A stretch of DNA of 24,633 nucleotides, taken from assembly GCA_934232845.1 (NCBI GenBank), contig CAKQGD010000026.1:1-24633 (forward strand). The letters run 5' to 3'. Below are positions 1 through 7,755 of this stretch, piece by piece. Numbering within the stretch: the first letter of the stretch is position 1; each line of letters begins with the position of its first letter. The notes beneath the pieces are model-generated. The model did no database searches and was not told the origin of the DNA. It worked only from the letters and a program-made list of their open reading frames with translations. Made by a program: the position numbers and the translations under genes. The DNA comes from an uncultured Oscillospiraceae bacterium (GTDB taxonomy: Bacteria > Bacillota > Clostridia > Oscillospirales > Ruminococcaceae).

Positions 1-65
1 AAATTCTCTCCGAAATCATGGGCTGAAACTCGCAGGTCGATGTGCGACCATAGGGATGCGAACCG
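1..65. repeat. Direct repeat copy 1 (tRNA 3'-half-like)
   Basis: This segment matches 170-234 at a fixed offset of 169 with four mismatches that I can find (positions 32, 50, 53 and 63). It covers the anticodon-to-3'-end half of the tRNA-like sequence plus about 19 bp of downstream flank. It contains the small hairpin GGTCG-ATGTG-CGACC. It runs to the edge of the window, so the repeat may extend further. Confidence 0.85.
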
Positions 66-93
66 TACGCTCTCCCAGCTGAGCTATAGGCCC
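20..93 (-). pseudogene. tRNA-like gene, probably degenerate (anticodon CGC, Ala-like)
   Basis: Read on the minus strand, 93 to 62 gives a normal tRNA 5' half: acceptor GGGCCTA, a D arm GCTC...GAGC, then an anticodon arm with loop TTCGCAT, which would read Ala codon GCG. The 3' half is poor. The anticodon stem has a C-C mismatch (TACGG against CCCTA), the T arm is TCGCA/TGCGA around an aberrant 8-nt loop, and the acceptor 3' strand TTCAGCCC pairs with only the first four bases of GGGCCTA. Total length is 74 nt. It may be a decayed or chimeric tRNA; an unusual functional tRNA cannot be excluded. Confidence 0.4.
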
Positions 94-169
94 ATATTGC
101 CGCTTTTTGCAGGTTTTTTGCAACAAAAAGCAGATTTTCAAGTTTTTCGATTTTAGAAGATTCCGGAGG

Positions 170-234
170 AAATTCTCTCCGAAATCATGGGCTGAAACTC
201 ACAGGTCGATGTGCGACCTTACGGATGCGAATCG
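170..234. repeat. Direct repeat copy 2 (isolated tRNA 3'-half-like)
   Basis: Second copy of the 65-bp repeat, here without any tRNA 5' half next to it. Its anticodon 3' strand (CCGTA on the minus strand) would pair perfectly with TACGG of the 5' half at 62-93, better than copy 1 does. It is followed by an interrupted hairpin at 236-270 (GTAT/ATAC and ATCAGG/CCTGAT). Confidence 0.85.
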
Positions 235-314
235 GGTATGAATATCAGGCACATGTCCTGATTCTTATACTTTCAAATTTTAGGATTTTCTGAAGTCAAG
301 TGAATCAAAAGTCT

Positions 315-352
315 AAAGCGCGCTTCCCTTTAAAAAGGAAAGCGCGCTTTTT
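315..352 (+). terminator. Rho-independent terminator-like hairpin
   Basis: A long GC-rich stem, AAAGCGCGCTTCC paired with GGAAAGCGCGCTTT, ends in a short T run. No plus-strand gene precedes it inside the window, so it probably ends a transcript that starts upstream of base 1, or acts in both directions against the minus-strand tRNA-like unit. Confidence 0.7.
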
Positions 353-442
353 AAGTCCTCCGCCCTTTTGGCGTCACCCCGCGGTGCGGGTGCACATAGT
401 ATGAGATGAAAACGATATCAAAAGAGGGAAAGGGGCGTTTTT

Positions 443-808
443 ATGGGCACAACGATTGTGCTGCTTGCAGTCGCGGCGATGCTGCTGGCGGCAGTTCTGG
501 CAGCGGACTGGATTGCGGGCACAGCCGCGGGAAAACCGCAGGAAATTTCCTGCGTTGCGGTAATGCCGCTGACGGGAAACAGCGACTGTTTGGAGGCTTC
601 TCTGCGTTGGACGTACATCTGCCTGCGCCGGGGATTCGACGGATATGCGGCGCTTTGTCTGCTTGACGAGGGCGCGTCGGAGGAGGAACTCGCGATTGCC
701 GAGGCTTTCTGCCGCGGGCATGACGGCGTGCTGCTCACCACCAGAGAAAATCTGCGTGCGATCCTGACCGAGCCGGTTTACAAATCGGTTCGAATTGTAT
801 TATACTAA
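443..808 (+). CDS. Small N-terminally anchored hypothetical protein
   Basis: A 121-aa protein that I do not recognise. Residues 2-24 form one hydrophobic helix rich in Ala, Leu and Val, so it is probably a membrane anchor or uncleaved signal. The rest is a soluble domain of mixed character with Cys at 37, 49, 60, 67 and 89, acidic stretches (EGASEEELAIAE) and a hydrophobic end, RIVLY. The ATG at 443 is preceded by a good Shine-Dalgarno (AAAGGGGC) at normal spacing, which supports this frame over the overlapping minus-strand frames. It lies 33 nt upstream of recD2, and its last codons overlap a putative recD2 promoter. Function unknown. Confidence 0.7.
   Translation: MGTTIVLLAVAAMLLAAVLAADWIAGTAAGKPQEISCVAVMPLTGNSDCLEASLRWTYICLRRGFDGYAALCLLDEGASEEELAIAEAFCRGHDGVLLTTRENLRAILTEPVYKSVRIVLY
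777..806 (+). promoter_or_regulatory. Putative sigma-A promoter for recD2
   Basis: TTTACA at 777-782 and TATACT at 801-806 are separated by 18 bp, inside the last codons of the preceding small gene. An AAAGGAGG ribosome site follows just before the recD2 ATG. Confidence 0.45.
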
Positions 809-841
809 AAGAGAATTTTAACGCGGAAAGGAGGAACGCCG

Positions 842-3046
842 ATGCCGGACGAACTGACAACGGTGGAGGGCATCATCGAATCCATTTCATTTCGCAGCCG
901 CGAGACGGGTTTTACCGTGATGGAGCTTTCCGTGGAAGGCGACCCCCTTGCCGTGGTGGGAGAGAGCCTCGATCTTTCTGTCGGAGAAAGAGTTCGCGTA
1001 ACGGGCTCCTACCAAACGCACCCGACCTACGGCCGGCAGTTGCGCGCGTCGTGCTTTGAGCATCTTCTTCCTGCGGGATCCGAGGCGATCAGACAATATC
1101 TCTCCGGCGGCGCGCTGCGCGGCGTCGGCCCTATGCTGGCGGACCGCATCGTAAAGCGGTTCGGTGACGATACGCTGCTTATGCTTGAAAACGACCCGGA
1201 GCGTCTCTCCGAGGTGCGGGGCATTTCTTTGAACAAAGCCCGGGAGCTGGGCGAGGAATACCGCCGGATTATCGGCGTGCGCGCGGTGATGCTGCTGCTT
1301 ACGTCGCACGGCGTGGCGCCCGCGGCGGCCATCGCCGCGTGGAAAAAATGGGGGCCGCTTGCGCAGCAGACCATTACCGAGGATCCCTACTGTCTGTGCG
1401 GCGGTGAGATCGGCGTCAGCTTTGAACAGGCGGACGCCCTCGCGGCCGAGCTGGGGATCGGCGCCGCCGCACTCTGCCGTGTGCGGGGCGGCCTTTTGTT
1501 TGTGCTGTCGCACAATCTCGGCAACGGGCATACCTGCCTGCCGCGCCGCAGGCTGATCGAAACGGCGGCCGCTTTGCTGGAGATTTCCTTTGATGAGGCC
1601 GAGATCGGGCTGGATGATCTGCGCGAACGGGGCATGGCGATCGGCGATATGGTCGGCGGAGAGGAATTTATCTATCTTCCCGAGCAGTATGCGGCGGAAA
1701 CATACATCGCCGACAGGCTTGGACTGATGCTTTCCTTCGGCGTACCGGACAGGCCCGTCGAGCCGTCAGAGCTTTCCCTTTTGGAGGAGGAGCTTTCCAT
1801 CCGGTATGCTGCTTTGCAGCGCGAGGCGATCCGAACGGCGGTCTCGAGTCCCGTCATGATTCTGACCGGCGGCCCCGGCACGGGAAAAACGACGACCCTA
1901 AACGGCATTCTTGCTCTGCTGGAGCGCCGCGGCATGACGGTTGCACTTGCGGCGCCGACCGGGCGCGCGGCCAAACGGATGAGCGAGGTCTCCGGCCGTG
2001 AGGCCAAGACGATTCACCGTCTGCTGGAGGTGGACTACGGCAGCCGGGGCGGAGAGGTACGTTTCAAGCGCAATGAAAAAAATCCTCTGGAGGCGGACGC
2101 CGTTATTGTCGATGAGATGTCGATGGTTGACGCGAGGCTGTTTTCCAGCCTGCTGCGTGCCGCCCGCATGAACTGCCGCCTGATTCTTGTGGGGGATCCC
2201 GATCAGTTGCCGAGCGTCGGCGCGGGCAACGTGCTGCGCGATTTGATTGACTCCGGTATGGTGCCGTGCATTCCGCTTACCGAGATTTTTCGTCAGGCGG
2301 CCGAGAGCGAGATCGTTCTTTCCGCGCATGCCATTGTATCGGGAGAGATGCCCCGTCTGTCGCGCACGGATGCCGACTTTTTCTTTTTGCCGCGCGACAC
2401 GGCGCAGGATGCTGCGGCCACGGTCGCGGATCTCTGCTTCCGCCGTCTTCCGAAGGCCTACGGCTACGATCCCGCGCGCGACATTCAGGTGATTGCGCCC
2501 TCCCGGCAGGGCGGCGCGGGTACACAGGAGCTCAACCGCCGCCTGCAGGCGCTGCTCAATCCTCCCTCCTCGGAAAAGTGTGAGACACAGATGAACGGCA
2601 TCGTGTTCCGCGAGGGGGACAAGGTGATGCAGATCCGCAATAACTACGATGTAGAGTGGTCCCGTCCCGACGGAGAACAGGGACTCGGCATTTTTAACGG
2701 AGACATCGGCCTTGTCACGATGATCGATCGGCCTTCGCGCACGGTCGGCGTGGTTTTTGACGACCGGCAGACCTTTCTGTCGTTTGATCAGCTCTCCGAG
2801 CTGGAGCTGGCCTATGCGGTCACCGTACATAAGAGCCAAGGCAATGAGTTTGACATGGTGGTCATGCCGCTGGTGGGCCGGCATCCGAGGCTTTGCTACC
2901 GCAACCTTCTGTATACGGCGGTGACGCGCGCAAAGAAACTGTTGGTTCTCGTCGGGCAGCGCCAGACCGTTGCCGCCATGGTCGAAAACGACCGCAAGAC
3001 GCTGCGCTACACGAATCTTTCCGCGAGATTGAGGACGCAGGCATGA
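842..3046 (+). CDS. recD2: ATP-dependent DNA helicase, RecD2 (YrrC) family
   Basis: A 734-aa SF1B helicase, a 5'-3' DNA translocase of the RecD-like type found outside RecBCD in Firmicutes and linked to replication-fork and mismatch-repair maintenance. The N-terminal OB-like part begins TVEGIIESISFRSRETGFTV, followed by helix-hairpin-helix sequence (GVGPMLADRIVKRFG, VRGISLNKARELGEEY). The Walker A motif GGPGTGKT is at residues 343-350, the Walker B motif DEMSM at 424-428, VGDPDQLPSVGAG follows it, and the late motifs HKSQG (663-667) and YTAVTRAKK close the core. Length is normal for RecD2. The ATG at 842 has an AAAGGAGG site. Its stop overlaps the start of the comF-like gene (ATGA), so the two are probably translationally coupled. 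Confidence 0.96.
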   Translation: MPDELTTVEGIIESISFRSRETGFTVMELSVEGDPLAVVGESLDLSVGERVRVTGSYQTHPTYGRQLRASCFEHLLPAGSEAIRQYLSGGALRGVGPMLADRIVKRFGDDTLLMLENDPERLSEVRGISLNKARELGEEYRRIIGVRAVMLLLTSHGVAPAAAIAAWKKWGPLAQQTITEDPYCLCGGEIGVSFEQADALAAELGIGAAALCRVRGGLLFVLSHNLGNGHTCLPRRRLIETAAALLEISFDEAEIGLDDLRERGMAIGDMVGGEEFIYLPEQYAAETYIADRLGLMLSFGVPDRPVEPSELSLLEEELSIRYAALQREAIRTAVSSPVMILTGGPGTGKTTTLNGILALLERRGMTVALAAPTGRAAKRMSEVSGREAKTIHRLLEVDYGSRGGEVRFKRNEKNPLEADAVIVDEMSMVDARLFSSLLRAARMNCRLILVGDPDQLPSVGAGNVLRDLIDSGMVPCIPLTEIFRQAAESEIVLSAHAIVSGEMPRLSRTDADFFFLPRDTAQDAAATVADLCFRRLPKAYGYDPARDIQVIAPSRQGGAGTQELNRRLQALLNPPSSEKCETQMNGIVFREGDKVMQIRNNYDVEWSRPDGEQGLGIFNGDIGLVTMIDRPSRTVGVVFDDRQTFLSFDQLSELELAYAVTVHKSQGNEFDMVVMPLVGRHPRLCYRNLLYTAVTRAKKLLVLVGQRQTVAAMVENDRKTLRYTNLSARLRTQA

Positions 3047-3732
3047 ATTGGAAACAGCGAATTCTGGATGTTTTCTTTCCTCCGCGCTGTCCCGTATGCG
3101 GAGACGTGGTACGGTCCGGAGAGGTGTTTTGTTCAAAATGTCTGCCCGGTCTGCTTTGCGGCCGTGCACCGAAATTCACCCACGGACAACGGCTTGCCTT
3201 TTCGAGAGCATTTTTTGTAATGGATTATGACGAGCGCACGAGACCCGCCGTGCGCCGTTTAAAAGAGATTCCCGATTCTGCCGAGGCGCACCGGTTTGCC
3301 GCCCTTTTGGCAGACGAGCTTCGCGCCGCCGAAGAAACAAACTTTTCCTGTGTGGCTTTTGTTCCCATGGCGGAGAAAAAGCGTCTTGCGCGCGGCCATA
3401 ATCAGGCCGAGACGCTCGCGGTACTGTTGGCGGAGGAACTATCCCTGCCGCTTGCGGAGAATCTTCTTCACCGGGAACAAAATGACACGGTACAGCACAC
3501 TTTATCCAGAGAGGCCCGTGCACAGAATGCCGCGGCAAGCTATTCGGCTGTGCCCGGCGCGCGGGTATCCGGCAGGGTGCTTTTGGTGGATGATGTGCTG
3601 ACGTCGGGCGCAACACTCGACCGCTGCGCCGCCCTTCTGCGGGAAATGGGTGCCTGCGATGTGGTGGCTGCTGCCGCCGTCTCCACACCCGCGCACAAAA
3701 CGGATCATGAGAAAACTCTGAAGGGAGAATAG
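3043..3732 (+). CDS. comF: ComF-family phosphoribosyltransferase-like protein
   Basis: A 229-aa ComF/GntX-type protein. ComF proteins act in DNA uptake during competence; many homologues in non-competent anaerobes have no known role. A zinc-finger-like N-terminus carries C16-P-V-C19 and C30-S-K-C33. The C-terminal type I phosphoribosyltransferase fold shows the PRPP loop VDDVLTSGAT at 182-191, and the preceding RLARGHNQAETLA is typical of the family. I chose the ATG at 3043, which overlaps the recD2 stop as ATGA, over a longer reading frame running back into recD2, because family similarity starts at MNWKQRILDVFFPPRCPVCG. mreB follows after 5 nt. Confidence 0.92.
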   Translation: MNWKQRILDVFFPPRCPVCGDVVRSGEVFCSKCLPGLLCGRAPKFTHGQRLAFSRAFFVMDYDERTRPAVRRLKEIPDSAEAHRFAALLADELRAAEETNFSCVAFVPMAEKKRLARGHNQAETLAVLLAEELSLPLAENLLHREQNDTVQHTLSREARAQNAAASYSAVPGARVSGRVLLVDDVLTSGATLDRCAALLREMGACDVVAAAAVSTPAHKTDHEKTLKGE

Positions 3733-3737
3733 AACAG

Positions 3738-4757
3738 ATGCCTTCTAACGATATTGGAATCGACCTCGGCACCGCGACGATTATCATCTATGACTCACAT
3801 ATGGAGAGAATTCTCTGCGAACCTTCCGTCGTGGCATACGACACACATACCGGCGAGGTGCTCGCCGTCGGAGAGGCGGCGCATCGAATGATCGGCCGCA
3901 CACCGGACCGGATCCGGGCCGCGATGCCGCTGGCCAGCGGCGTCATCTCGGATTTTGACATGACAAAAGCCATTATTACGCGTTTTATTCGCGATATCTA
4001 CGCCAACGGACTCATCAAGCCGCGTGTGATCGTCTGCGTGCCAAGCGGCATTACGGAAGTGGAATCCGACGCGGTGGTCAGCGCTGCGGCGGGAGCGGGA
4101 GCACGCAAGGTGTATCTGATTGAAGAACCGGTCGCCGCTGCGCTCGGCGCGGGGATAGACATTTCCAAGCCGGAGGGAAACTTAATTCTCGACATCGGCG
4201 GCGGTACGAGCGACATAGCGGTTTTAAGCTTTAACGGCATCGTCTGCAAGAGCTCGGTGCGTGTTGCCGGCAGAAAATTCGATGAGGCGATCATTCGTCA
4301 TGTTCGCGCAAAGTATGGTCTGCTGCTCGGAGAGCGCATGGCCGAGGCGGCCAAAATCGCGATTGCGAGCGTCTGCTTTGAACCGGAGGAAGAAGCAGCC
4401 TATGAGGTTAAGGGCCGAAATCTGCGCACCGGCCTGCCCGGAAAGGCGGTTCTCTGCCGCACGGATATGCAGGAGGCGCTTTCGGATTCCGTGGCGCAGA
4501 TTGTAGAGGCCGTCAAAAAAATTCTCGAAATTACTCCTCCGGAGCTTTCCGCGGATCTGCACCGCAACGGACTTGTACTTACGGGCGGCGGCTCTCTGCT
4601 GCACGGCTTTGACCGCCTGCTGGAGCGGGAAACGAAGCTGCCTGTGCGAATCGCCGAGGAACCCACCGAATGTGTGGCCCGCGGAACGGCGATGGCGTTT
4701 CGTTATCTGAACACGCTGAGCGACGGCTTTGTAAAAAGCTCCACCTATCTGCACTGA
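3738..4757 (+). CDS. mreB: Rod-shape determining protein, MreB/Mbl family
   Basis: A 339-aa bacterial actin that forms membrane-associated filaments organising lateral cell-wall synthesis. It has the actin-fold motifs: phosphate 1 (GIDLGTATIIIYD, from residue 7), connector and AVGEAAHRMIGRTP, phosphate 2 DIGGGTSD (152-159), and adenosine motif LTGGG (281-285). Length is normal for the family. It is the last gene of the group starting at recD2, has an AAGGGAG ribosome site, and is followed by a terminator. mreC and mreD are not adjacent, so this could be a secondary paralogue (Mbl or MreBH type) rather than the main mreB. Confidence 0.93.
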   Translation: MPSNDIGIDLGTATIIIYDSHMERILCEPSVVAYDTHTGEVLAVGEAAHRMIGRTPDRIRAAMPLASGVISDFDMTKAIITRFIRDIYANGLIKPRVIVCVPSGITEVESDAVVSAAAGAGARKVYLIEEPVAAALGAGIDISKPEGNLILDIGGGTSDIAVLSFNGIVCKSSVRVAGRKFDEAIIRHVRAKYGLLLGERMAEAAKIAIASVCFEPEEEAAYEVKGRNLRTGLPGKAVLCRTDMQEALSDSVAQIVEAVKKILEITPPELSADLHRNGLVLTGGGSLLHGFDRLLERETKLPVRIAEEPTECVARGTAMAFRYLNTLSDGFVKSSTYLH

Positions 4758-4762
4758 GAAAG

Positions 4763-4814
4763 AACCGGTTTTCGGCCGGCGTCGGATTTTCCGCGGCGCC
4801 GGCCGGTTTCTTTT
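4763..4814 (+). terminator. Terminator after mreB
   Basis: Nested GC-rich inverted repeat: GGCCGGCG pairs with CGCCGGCC and flanking AACCGG pairs with CCGGTT, ending in TTTCTTTT. Confidence 0.75.
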
Positions 4815-4826
4815 CCCGGGAAAACG

Positions 4827-4835
4827 TGGTATAAT
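4827..4835 (+). promoter_or_regulatory. Extended -10 promoter for pcrA
   Basis: TGGTATAAT is a perfect -10 hexamer (4830-4835) with a TG extension. No clear -35 is visible, as is common with extended -10 promoters. It lies 51 nt upstream of the pcrA start, after the mreB terminator. Confidence 0.7.
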
Positions 4836-4886
4836 GACAACACAAAAAGAGCTTCTCTTATCCTATGAAACGGCGGTTTAAAAGAA

Positions 4887-7295
4887 ATGGCTTCACAGAC
4901 GTTATCCGAACGGTATCTTACCCTGCGCCGCGCATTGATCGAGCGGCAGTTTGAAAAAATGAACGACCGGCAGCGCGAAGCTGTCCTGACGACAGAGGGT
5001 CCCCTGCTGATTCTCGCGGGGGCGGGCAGCGGAAAAACCACGGTGCTGATTCATCGCATTGCGAATCTTCTTCTGTTCGGCGGCGCGTATCACAGTGATA
5101 CGGTGCCGTTTTATGTACAGGAGGAAGATATTGCTTTCTTAGAGGACGTTCTTGCGCAGAAAGCACAGGATGTACCCCGTATGCGCCGCCTTCTGGCGGA
5201 ATATCCCCCTCATCCGTGGGAAGTAATGGCGATCACCTTTACAAATAAGGCGGCAGGAGAACTGCGGGATCGTCTTGTGCAGATGCTGGGAGAAGAAGGA
5301 AAAGAAGTTGCGGCTTCTACCTTCCATTCGGCCTGTGTGCGCATTCTGCGCGCGGACGGCGACCGCCTCGGCTATCGCAGCGGCTTTACGATTTACGATG
5401 CGGATGATTCTCAGCGCGTAGTGAAAGCCGTGCTGAAAGAGCTGAATCTGGATGAGAAGAGATTCCCGCCGCGCAGTCTTCTTTCCGCGATGGGACAGGC
5501 AAAGGACGCGATGGAAACTCCCGCCGATCTCAAAGAGCGTGCACGGCAGAGCGGTGATTTTCATCTGGAAAAAACCGCAGCCGTTTACGAGGCATATCAG
5601 CGCCGCCTGATGGGGGCGAATGCAATGGATTTCGACGATATCATCACCCAGACGGTGCGTCTTTTCCGTGAAAATCCCGATGTCCTGGAAAAATACCGGC
5701 GCCGCTGGAAATATATTATGGTGGACGAATATCAGGATACGAACCGTTCTCAGTTTCTGCTGGTGCAGATGCTGGCGGGCGGGTACGGCAATCTCTGCGT
5801 GGTGGGCGATGACGACCAGAGCATTTATCGTTTCCGCGGAGCGACGATTGAAAATATTCTGTCCTTCGAGCGGCAGTTTGAGGGCGCGCGCGTGATTCGG
5901 CTGGAACAGAATTATCGCTCCACGCAGAATATCCTCGACGCGGCCAACCAAGTGATCGCAAACAACGCGGGAAGAAAGGGCAAAACCCTCTGGACGGACT
6001 CCGGCGCGGGAGAGAAAATCACCCTTTATACCGCGCAGGATGAACGGGACGAGGCGCACGAGATCGCCGACCGCATCGCGGCCTCGCACCGGGCCGGACA
6101 CCCGTACCGCGGCCATGCGGTGCTTTACCGGCTTAACGCACAGTCGCAGTCGGTCGAATCCGCGCTGATGCTTGCGGGCATTCCCTATAAGGTTGTGGGC
6201 GGTCTGCGCTTTTTCGACCGAAAGGAAATTAAGGATGTTCTCGCATATCTGAGCGTTCTCAATAATCCTCTCGACGAGCTGCGCCTGTCGCGCATTATCA
6301 ACGAGCCCAAACGGGGCATCGGCGATGCAACGGTGGCCGCTGCCCGCGAGATCGCGGCGATGCTCGGAATCTCCGTGTTCGAGGTGCTCTGCACCGCCGA
6401 CCGGTATGCCCCTCTGCAAAGAAAGACAAAGCCGCTGCTGGAATTTTCTCATATGATGAAAGAACTTGCGGAGGCTTCCGCGGCGATGCCGATTGGGGAG
6501 CTGATCGAAGAACTGATCGAGGCTTCCGGCTATCGGGCGGCGCTTGCGGCAGAAGGAGTTACGGGCGAGACAAGAATGGAAAATATCGAAGAGCTCAAGA
6601 CCATGACTCTGCGCTATGAGGAAGAAACCGAGGAACCGACTCTTTCCGGCTTTTTGGAGGAGGTTGCTCTCTATACCGACTTGGACAGCTACGACGAGAG
6701 CGATGACAAAGTGACCCTGATGACGCTGCATGCCGCAAAGGGGCTGGAGTTTCCGGTTGTGTTCCTTCCCGGTATGGAGGAGGGGCTGTTTCCGTCCTAC
6801 CGTGCGCTTGGAGACGCGGAGCAGCTGGAGGAGGAGCGCCGTCTTGCCTATGTGGGAATCACCCGTGCGAAAGAGAGCCTTGTTCTGTTGACGGCCAAGC
6901 GCAGAATGCTGTTTGGGCAGACACAGTACGGCAGACCTTCCCGTTTTCTGCGGGAAATTCCGCACGAACTTCTCGATGAATGTGCAAAAGCCGTGCCCGC
7001 CGCGCGGTCACAAGCACCGTCTGCGGGCGGCAGGGAGGCCTTTGCCGCGGATGTCGCCGTTTCGCGCCGGTCGAGTGCGGCGGCCTTCTCGGGACAGGCG
7101 GCTCAAAGCCGTGCACAGACGCCACCAGAGCCTTTCTCTCTCTCCGAGGGAGACCGGGTTCGTCACAAGGTCTTCGGCGAGGGAAGCATCCGCACCGTCC
7201 GCCCGATGGGAGGCGACCATCTGCTCGAAATTTCCTTCGACCGCGTCGGCACAAAAAAAATCATGGCCGCTTACGCACGCCTCGAAAAGCTCTGA
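4887..7295 (+). CDS. pcrA: ATP-dependent DNA helicase PcrA/UvrD
   Basis: An 802-aa SF1A 3'-5' helicase for nucleotide excision repair, plasmid rolling-circle replication and removal of proteins from DNA. Q motif NDRQREAVL precedes Walker A AGAGSGKT (44-51). Further motifs are FTNKAA, DEYQD (280-284), GDDDQSIYRFRGA, LEQNYRST, VTLMTLHAAKGLEF and YVGITRAKE. The last 50 residues (EGDRVRHKVFGEG...LLEISFDRVGTKKIM) are the Tudor-like tail that contacts RNA polymerase in PcrA. About 50 residues are inserted between motif I and FTNKAA (from HRIANLLLFGG to PPHPWEVM). The ribosome site at 4887 is weak; the Met at 4959 is a shorter alternative just before the Q motif. Its gene is the last one before the HNH/RNA element. 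Confidence 0.96.
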   Translation: MASQTLSERYLTLRRALIERQFEKMNDRQREAVLTTEGPLLILAGAGSGKTTVLIHRIANLLLFGGAYHSDTVPFYVQEEDIAFLEDVLAQKAQDVPRMRRLLAEYPPHPWEVMAITFTNKAAGELRDRLVQMLGEEGKEVAASTFHSACVRILRADGDRLGYRSGFTIYDADDSQRVVKAVLKELNLDEKRFPPRSLLSAMGQAKDAMETPADLKERARQSGDFHLEKTAAVYEAYQRRLMGANAMDFDDIITQTVRLFRENPDVLEKYRRRWKYIMVDEYQDTNRSQFLLVQMLAGGYGNLCVVGDDDQSIYRFRGATIENILSFERQFEGARVIRLEQNYRSTQNILDAANQVIANNAGRKGKTLWTDSGAGEKITLYTAQDERDEAHEIADRIAASHRAGHPYRGHAVLYRLNAQSQSVESALMLAGIPYKVVGGLRFFDRKEIKDVLAYLSVLNNPLDELRLSRIINEPKRGIGDATVAAAREIAAMLGISVFEVLCTADRYAPLQRKTKPLLEFSHMMKELAEASAAMPIGELIEELIEASGYRAALAAEGVTGETRMENIEELKTMTLRYEEETEEPTLSGFLEEVALYTDLDSYDESDDKVTLMTLHAAKGLEFPVVFLPGMEEGLFPSYRALGDAEQLEEERRLAYVGITRAKESLVLLTAKRRMLFGQTQYGRPSRFLREIPHELLDECAKAVPAARSQAPSAGGREAFAADVAVSRRSSAAAFSGQAAQSRAQTPPEPFSLSEGDRVRHKVFGEGSIRTVRPMGGDHLLEISFDRVGTKKIMAAYARLEKL

Positions 7296-7333
7296 AACGA
7301 TTTGCATTTCCGGCAAAAGACAGTCACAGATCC

Positions 7334-7380
7334 TCCTTGGGTACATAGAATGTATTGAGTACAATCGCAAGATCGAACAG
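7334..7380. repeat. 47-bp direct repeat, left copy (element boundary, contains promoter)
   Basis: Identical over 47 bp to 8489-8535. Beyond the repeat the two copies share GATTC at the same register, after three changed bases. The repeat holds a promoter-like pair: TTGGGT (7337-7342), 17 bp, TACAAT (7360-7365). In this copy the sequence that is AGGAGG in the right copy reads AGTGAG, so the ribosome site is lost, and GTGA (7380-7383) marks the left edge of the RNA element. Transcription from here would begin about 10 nt before the structured RNA. Confidence 0.95.
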
Positions 7381-7755
7381 TGAGATTCGTAGAATCGCGC
7401 GGTTTTTTCGGCATGCCGCATGCGCGGCATACTGAAGCTGCACGGCGCTGGAACAGCCGCAGAAGCAGGCTTGCGGTAAGCCGCCGCGGGATCCTGCTGC
7501 ATGTTCGGTTTTGCGCACATGGGCCACCACCTTTCGAAATGCAGGATAGTATACACCGCCGTCAAGAGTACGCAAGCCGCGCACGGCAATCCGAGCCCGC
7601 TTACAGCGGGCTGCTATGCGGCAGAGACGCGCAAGCCCGTGCGAACACGGTTTGCGCGCCCATGCCGCAAAGCCTGCGGCTCTGCGGATTGCCGTGCCGC
7701 GCTCTTGACTGGACGGTGTAGGGAATGTGGAAAATTTCGAAAGGTGGTTTTCCCC
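7381..7755 (+). ncRNA. Large structured RNA upstream of HNH gene (HEARO/omega-RNA-like)
   Basis: About 375 nt with extensive perfect complementarity. The 5' domain has hairpins 7384-7396 (GATTC-GTA-GAATC) and 7413-7430 (ATGCCGC/GCGGCAT). The core is a long rod built of successive paired arms: 7526-7540 with 7734-7748 (15 bp), 7552-7558 with 7714-7720, 7561-7568 with 7702-7709, 7578-7581 with 7698-7701, and 7582-7593 with 7685-7696 (12 bp). The rod carries hairpins 7594-7612 and 7617-7669 at its tip. ATCCTGC 7491-7497 can pair with GCAGGAT 7541-7547, which would make a pseudoknot. The position just before an HNH ORF and after GTGA is what I know of HEARO RNAs and IsrB/IscB omega-RNAs; membership in that class is inference. 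Confidence 0.7.
7740..7747 (+). promoter_or_regulatory. HNH ribosome site buried in RNA stem
   Basis: AAAGGTGG is the Shine-Dalgarno of the HNH gene, 8 nt before its ATG. It lies entirely within the 3' arm (7734-7748) of the perfect 15-bp closing stem of the upstream RNA, so folding of that RNA would hide it. Confidence 0.6.

Noticed and set aside
1898..3169. 423-aa minus-strand open frame opposite recD2
   Set aside because: Antisense shadow of recD2 and comF; composition (Arg, His, Gln rich) is typical of GC-rich antisense frames.
5139..6965. 608-aa minus-strand open frame
   Set aside because: It is the antisense of pcrA in a GC-rich gene and shows no domain or ribosome site; pcrA motifs are complete on the plus strand.
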